Assembly (NCBI RefSeq): GCF_003143975.1
Contig: NZ_QFVR01000007.1
Location: forward strand, 62,001-126,000
Direction: 5' to 3'
DNA length: 64,000 nucleotides
Origin: Kurthia sibirica
Lineage (GTDB): Bacteria > Bacillota > Bacilli > Bacillales_A > Planococcaceae
Made by a program: the position numbers and the translations under genes. Shown piece after piece: positions 62,381 to 64,000 of this stretch (positions within the stretch are counted from its first letter, which is position 1; each line of letters begins with the position of its first letter). Below the pieces are notes generated by a model, which searched no databases, was not told where the DNA came from, and saw only the letters and a program-made list of their open reading frames with translations.

Positions 62381-64000
62381 TTAACTACGTCGTTTTGCCC
62401 TACTATAAATCATAAAAGTAACCTCTAGTAGTACTATACCAAATACTGTTAATATCCAATTATTCATCATACTCATCTGAGGTAGATTTTTATTCAATTG
62501 TTTTTTTTCAGTTGTGTTTTTTTTATTTATTTGTTGCTGGTGCTTTTCAGTTACTGTCCGTTTATTTAACTTATTCTCTCTTTCAATTGCTTTACGTATC
62601 TCCAATTCTATTTTTCTTTCAGCTGCTTTCATTTTTCTTTCCAATTCTTTTTGTTTTTCCAGAGCAATTCTATTTTTTTCTCTGTTTTTCTCCCTTGTAT
62701 CAACAGAACCGCCACCATCTATAATCGTAATAATTGGTTTCACCGGTTTTCCTGAAATAATTGGTTTTTCAGGTTTGGTTCGTTCTTCTGGTTTTCCAGG
62801 TCCACTCGGTTCTTCTGGTTTTCCAGGTCCACTCGGTTCTTCTGGTTTTCCAGGTCCACTCGGTTCTTCTGGTTCTCCAGGTCCACTCGGTTCTTCTGGT
62901 TTTCCAGGTCCACTCGGTTCTTCTGGTTCTCCAGGTCCACTCGGTTCTTCTGGTTCTCCAGGTCCACTCGGTTCTTCTGGTTCTCCAGGTCCACTCGGTT
63001 CTTCTGGTTCTCCAGGTCCACTTGGTTCTTCTGGTTCTCCAGGTCCATTCGATTCTTCATCTAACTTGGTATTTGTAATCTCTAGATGAACAACACCATT
63101 GTTCATCATCGTAATTTTTTTAGGGATATTATCTAATTTATAACCTTCAGGTGCCTTCGTTTCAATAATGAAAATTTCTCCTGTAGCATATAAAGCTGGG
63201 ATGATGACGGTCGCCTGTCCTTCTTCATTTGTAGTTACTTGTTCTTCAATCACCTGACTATCCGCGTTTATTATTCTAAATTGTGCATTTTTTAATAATT
63301 TACTCCGATTATTTATATCCACTTTTTTGATGTGTAACGTACTCGAATATATTGCTGGTCGATTTGTAATAGCTAAATCAACTATTACACCATTAATCGT
63401 TACGTCATACTGATTAGTTGAATTCATTAGATAACCCGGTGAAGCTCGATCTTCTACGACAATATATTTTTTAAAGAGCAACTGCTTAATTTCTGCGATA
63501 CCATTTTGATCTGTTGCCACTGTCTTTAATGGATAATTCTTTTTGCCATCTTTATCGACACTCCATAAAGTAAACACTGTATCTTTTAAGCCTAGATTAC
63601 TATTTGTAGCATCTGTTTTTTTAATCCTCAACACACCATTATCGCCTGATGCAGAACCACTAGATGTTGTTTTAATAATTTTTATTGTAGCGCTAGTAGT
63701 TCGCTCATCACTTAGTTGCTTCGCCTTTGCCGTTACTTTATTTTCAACGCTAGCTCTATTTGGTACATTGACGTAAGCATCATATTTAATAATATAGGCT
63801 AATTGAATTTCCGATAAAAAATAAACTTCAATTGTGTCCCCTTTTTTAATAATTTTATATAGTGAAGGATCTGCTGCTACACCCGGCAAATATTCACCCG
63901 GTTTTTTCGAATTTGGAATTCCTTCATAAACGGCAAAACTATCCTCGATTAAAAATTGAGGACTATCGCCAATTTTTTTTGGAATATCTGTCAAAACAGC
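62381..64000 (-). CDS. Cna-type surface protein with Pro/Glu repeats (5' end outside window)
   Basis: Tandem paralogue of the neighbouring adhesin; the frame is open to base 64000. It shows the end of an adhesin domain (SPQFLIEDSFAVYEGIPNSK) and two SpaA/Cna_B domains (RIKKTDATNSNLGLKDTVF with VVEDRASPGY; HIKKVDINNRSKLLKNAQF with IIETKAPEGY). Ten 9-residue GP-G-E/K-PEEPS repeats and an unusually charged helical stretch of about 80 residues rich in Lys, Glu and Arg follow. The C-terminus is NLPQMSMMNNWILTVFGIVL then SRAKRRS: a sorting-signal layout whose motif is LPQMS instead of LPXTG. Confidence 0.85.
   Translation of the reverse strand, partial: AVLTDIPKKIGDSPQFLIEDSFAVYEGIPNSKKPGEYLPGVAADPSLYKIIKKGDTIEVYFLSEIQLAYIIKYDAYVNVPNRASVENKVTAKAKQLSDERTTSATIKIIKTTSSGSASGDNGVLRIKKTDATNSNLGLKDTVFTLWSVDKDGKKNYPLKTVATDQNGIAEIKQLLFKKYIVVEDRASPGYLMNSTNQYDVTINGVIVDLAITNRPAIYSSTLHIKKVDINNRSKLLKNAQFRIINADSQVIEEQVTTNEEGQATVIIPALYATGEIFIIETKAPEGYKLDNIPKKITMMNNGVVHLEITNTKLDEESNGPGEPEEPSGPGEPEEPSGPGEPEEPSGPGEPEEPSGPGEPEEPSGPGKPEEPSGPGEPEEPSGPGKPEEPSGPGKPEEPSGPGKPEERTKPEKPIISGKPVKPIITIIDGGGSVDTREKNREKNRIALEKQKELERKMKAAERKIELEIRKAIERENKLNKRTVTEKHQQQINKKNTTEKKQLNKNLPQMSMMNNWILTVFGIVLLEVTFMIYSRAKRRS
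62781..63050. repeat. Ten tandem 27-bp repeats
   Basis: Ten in-frame copies of a 27-bp unit (on plus: GGTTTTCCAGGTCCACTCGG then TTCTTCT) encode GPG(E/K)PEEPS in the surface protein. Units differ mainly at one codon (GAA/AAA, Glu/Lys) plus the last unit. Near-identity at DNA level suggests recent expansion and likely length variation between strains. Such segments act as wall-spanning spacers. Confidence 0.95.

Noticed and set aside
62781-63050. CRISPR-like array
   Set aside because: The repeats are contiguous, in frame and have no spacers; they are coding tandem repeats.
62514-63089. Plus-strand frame encoding a collagen-like Gly-X-Y repeat
   Set aside because: It is the exact antisense of the GPGEPEEPS repeat; no ribosome binding site, no signal for export, and both flanks are antisense to the surface-protein frame. 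The collagen pattern follows from the 27-bp period.
1-64000. Defence island, prophage, insertion sequence or tRNA genes
   Set aside because: No transposase, integrase, phage structural, restriction or toxin-antitoxin protein and no tRNA-like cloverleaf was recognised in the window.

Overview
The window looks like the chromosome of a low-GC, AT-rich Gram-positive bacterium of the Bacillales, probably a Planococcaceae-type organism (Kurthia, Rummeliibacillus, Lysinibacillus or a relative). The reasons are the walRKHIJ-htrA-CxxH/CxxC-rlmH cluster, GGAGG-type ribosome binding sites with frequent TTG/GTG starts, LPXTG sortase substrates, YcdB-like and YitT proteins, and Bacillales Fur, cre, PurR and CodY-like sites. 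The genus is inference. Most genes lie on the minus strand. The walR cluster is near oriC in B. subtilis, so the origin is probably to the right of the window.

Layout. 1-4.3 kb: a partial histidine phosphatase, a repeat-like bidirectional terminator element, an acyl-CoA thioesterase, an aldehyde dehydrogenase/DUF779 operon with a cre-overlapped promoter, and an unknown protein. 4.3-9.1 kb: a branched-chain amino acid ABC operon (livJHMGF order) with a CodY-like box and an attenuator. 9.2-13.7 kb: SDR/MarR and MarR/MFS operons, a methyltransferase and a decayed SDR pseudogene. 13.8-17.4 kb: a dicarboxylate/amino-acid symporter beside a GlnK/GlnL-like two-component pair. 17.5-22.8 kb: a secreted CAP-domain protein, a polar amino acid ABC importer controlled by a clear lysine riboswitch, and a YcdB-like protein with an acidic tract. 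23-31.5 kb: guaC with a PurR-like region, a TPR-like lipoprotein, a chemotaxis receptor, small genes, and a Fur-controlled haem uptake operon (IsdE/IsdF-like, ATPase, HugZ-like). 31.7-37.7 kb: a DbpA-like helicase, a LysR regulator divergent from a CofE-domain protein, a PgeF/laccase-domain protein and an M20 peptidase.

37.9-47.6 kb is rich in signalling. It holds a REC-PP2C phosphatase gene that has lost its start codon, facing a CHASE3-type hybrid kinase whose receiver lacks the usual phospho-acceptor Asp; together they resemble the RsbK/RsbY sigma-B input of the B. cereus group. Also here are punA, a GNAT, an RsbQ-like hydrolase paired with a PAS-GGDEF cyclase, and a CoA-disulfide reductase/rhodanese. 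47.8-58.4 kb: an ECF S component, a nitroreductase, rlmH with a dense cluster of DnaA boxes, htrA, walJIHKR and a YitT protein. 58.4-64 kb: two tandem Cna-type surface proteins. One is separated from its LPQTG anchor by a frameshift. The other carries ten 9-residue repeats and a degenerate LPQMS sorting motif, and runs off the window.

I found no CRISPR array, tRNA, rRNA, prophage, insertion sequence or defence island. The strongest unusual signals are the lysine riboswitch, the DnaA-box cluster at rlmH, the damaged RsbK/RsbY-like pair, the RsbQ-PAS-GGDEF module and the broken adhesin locus.
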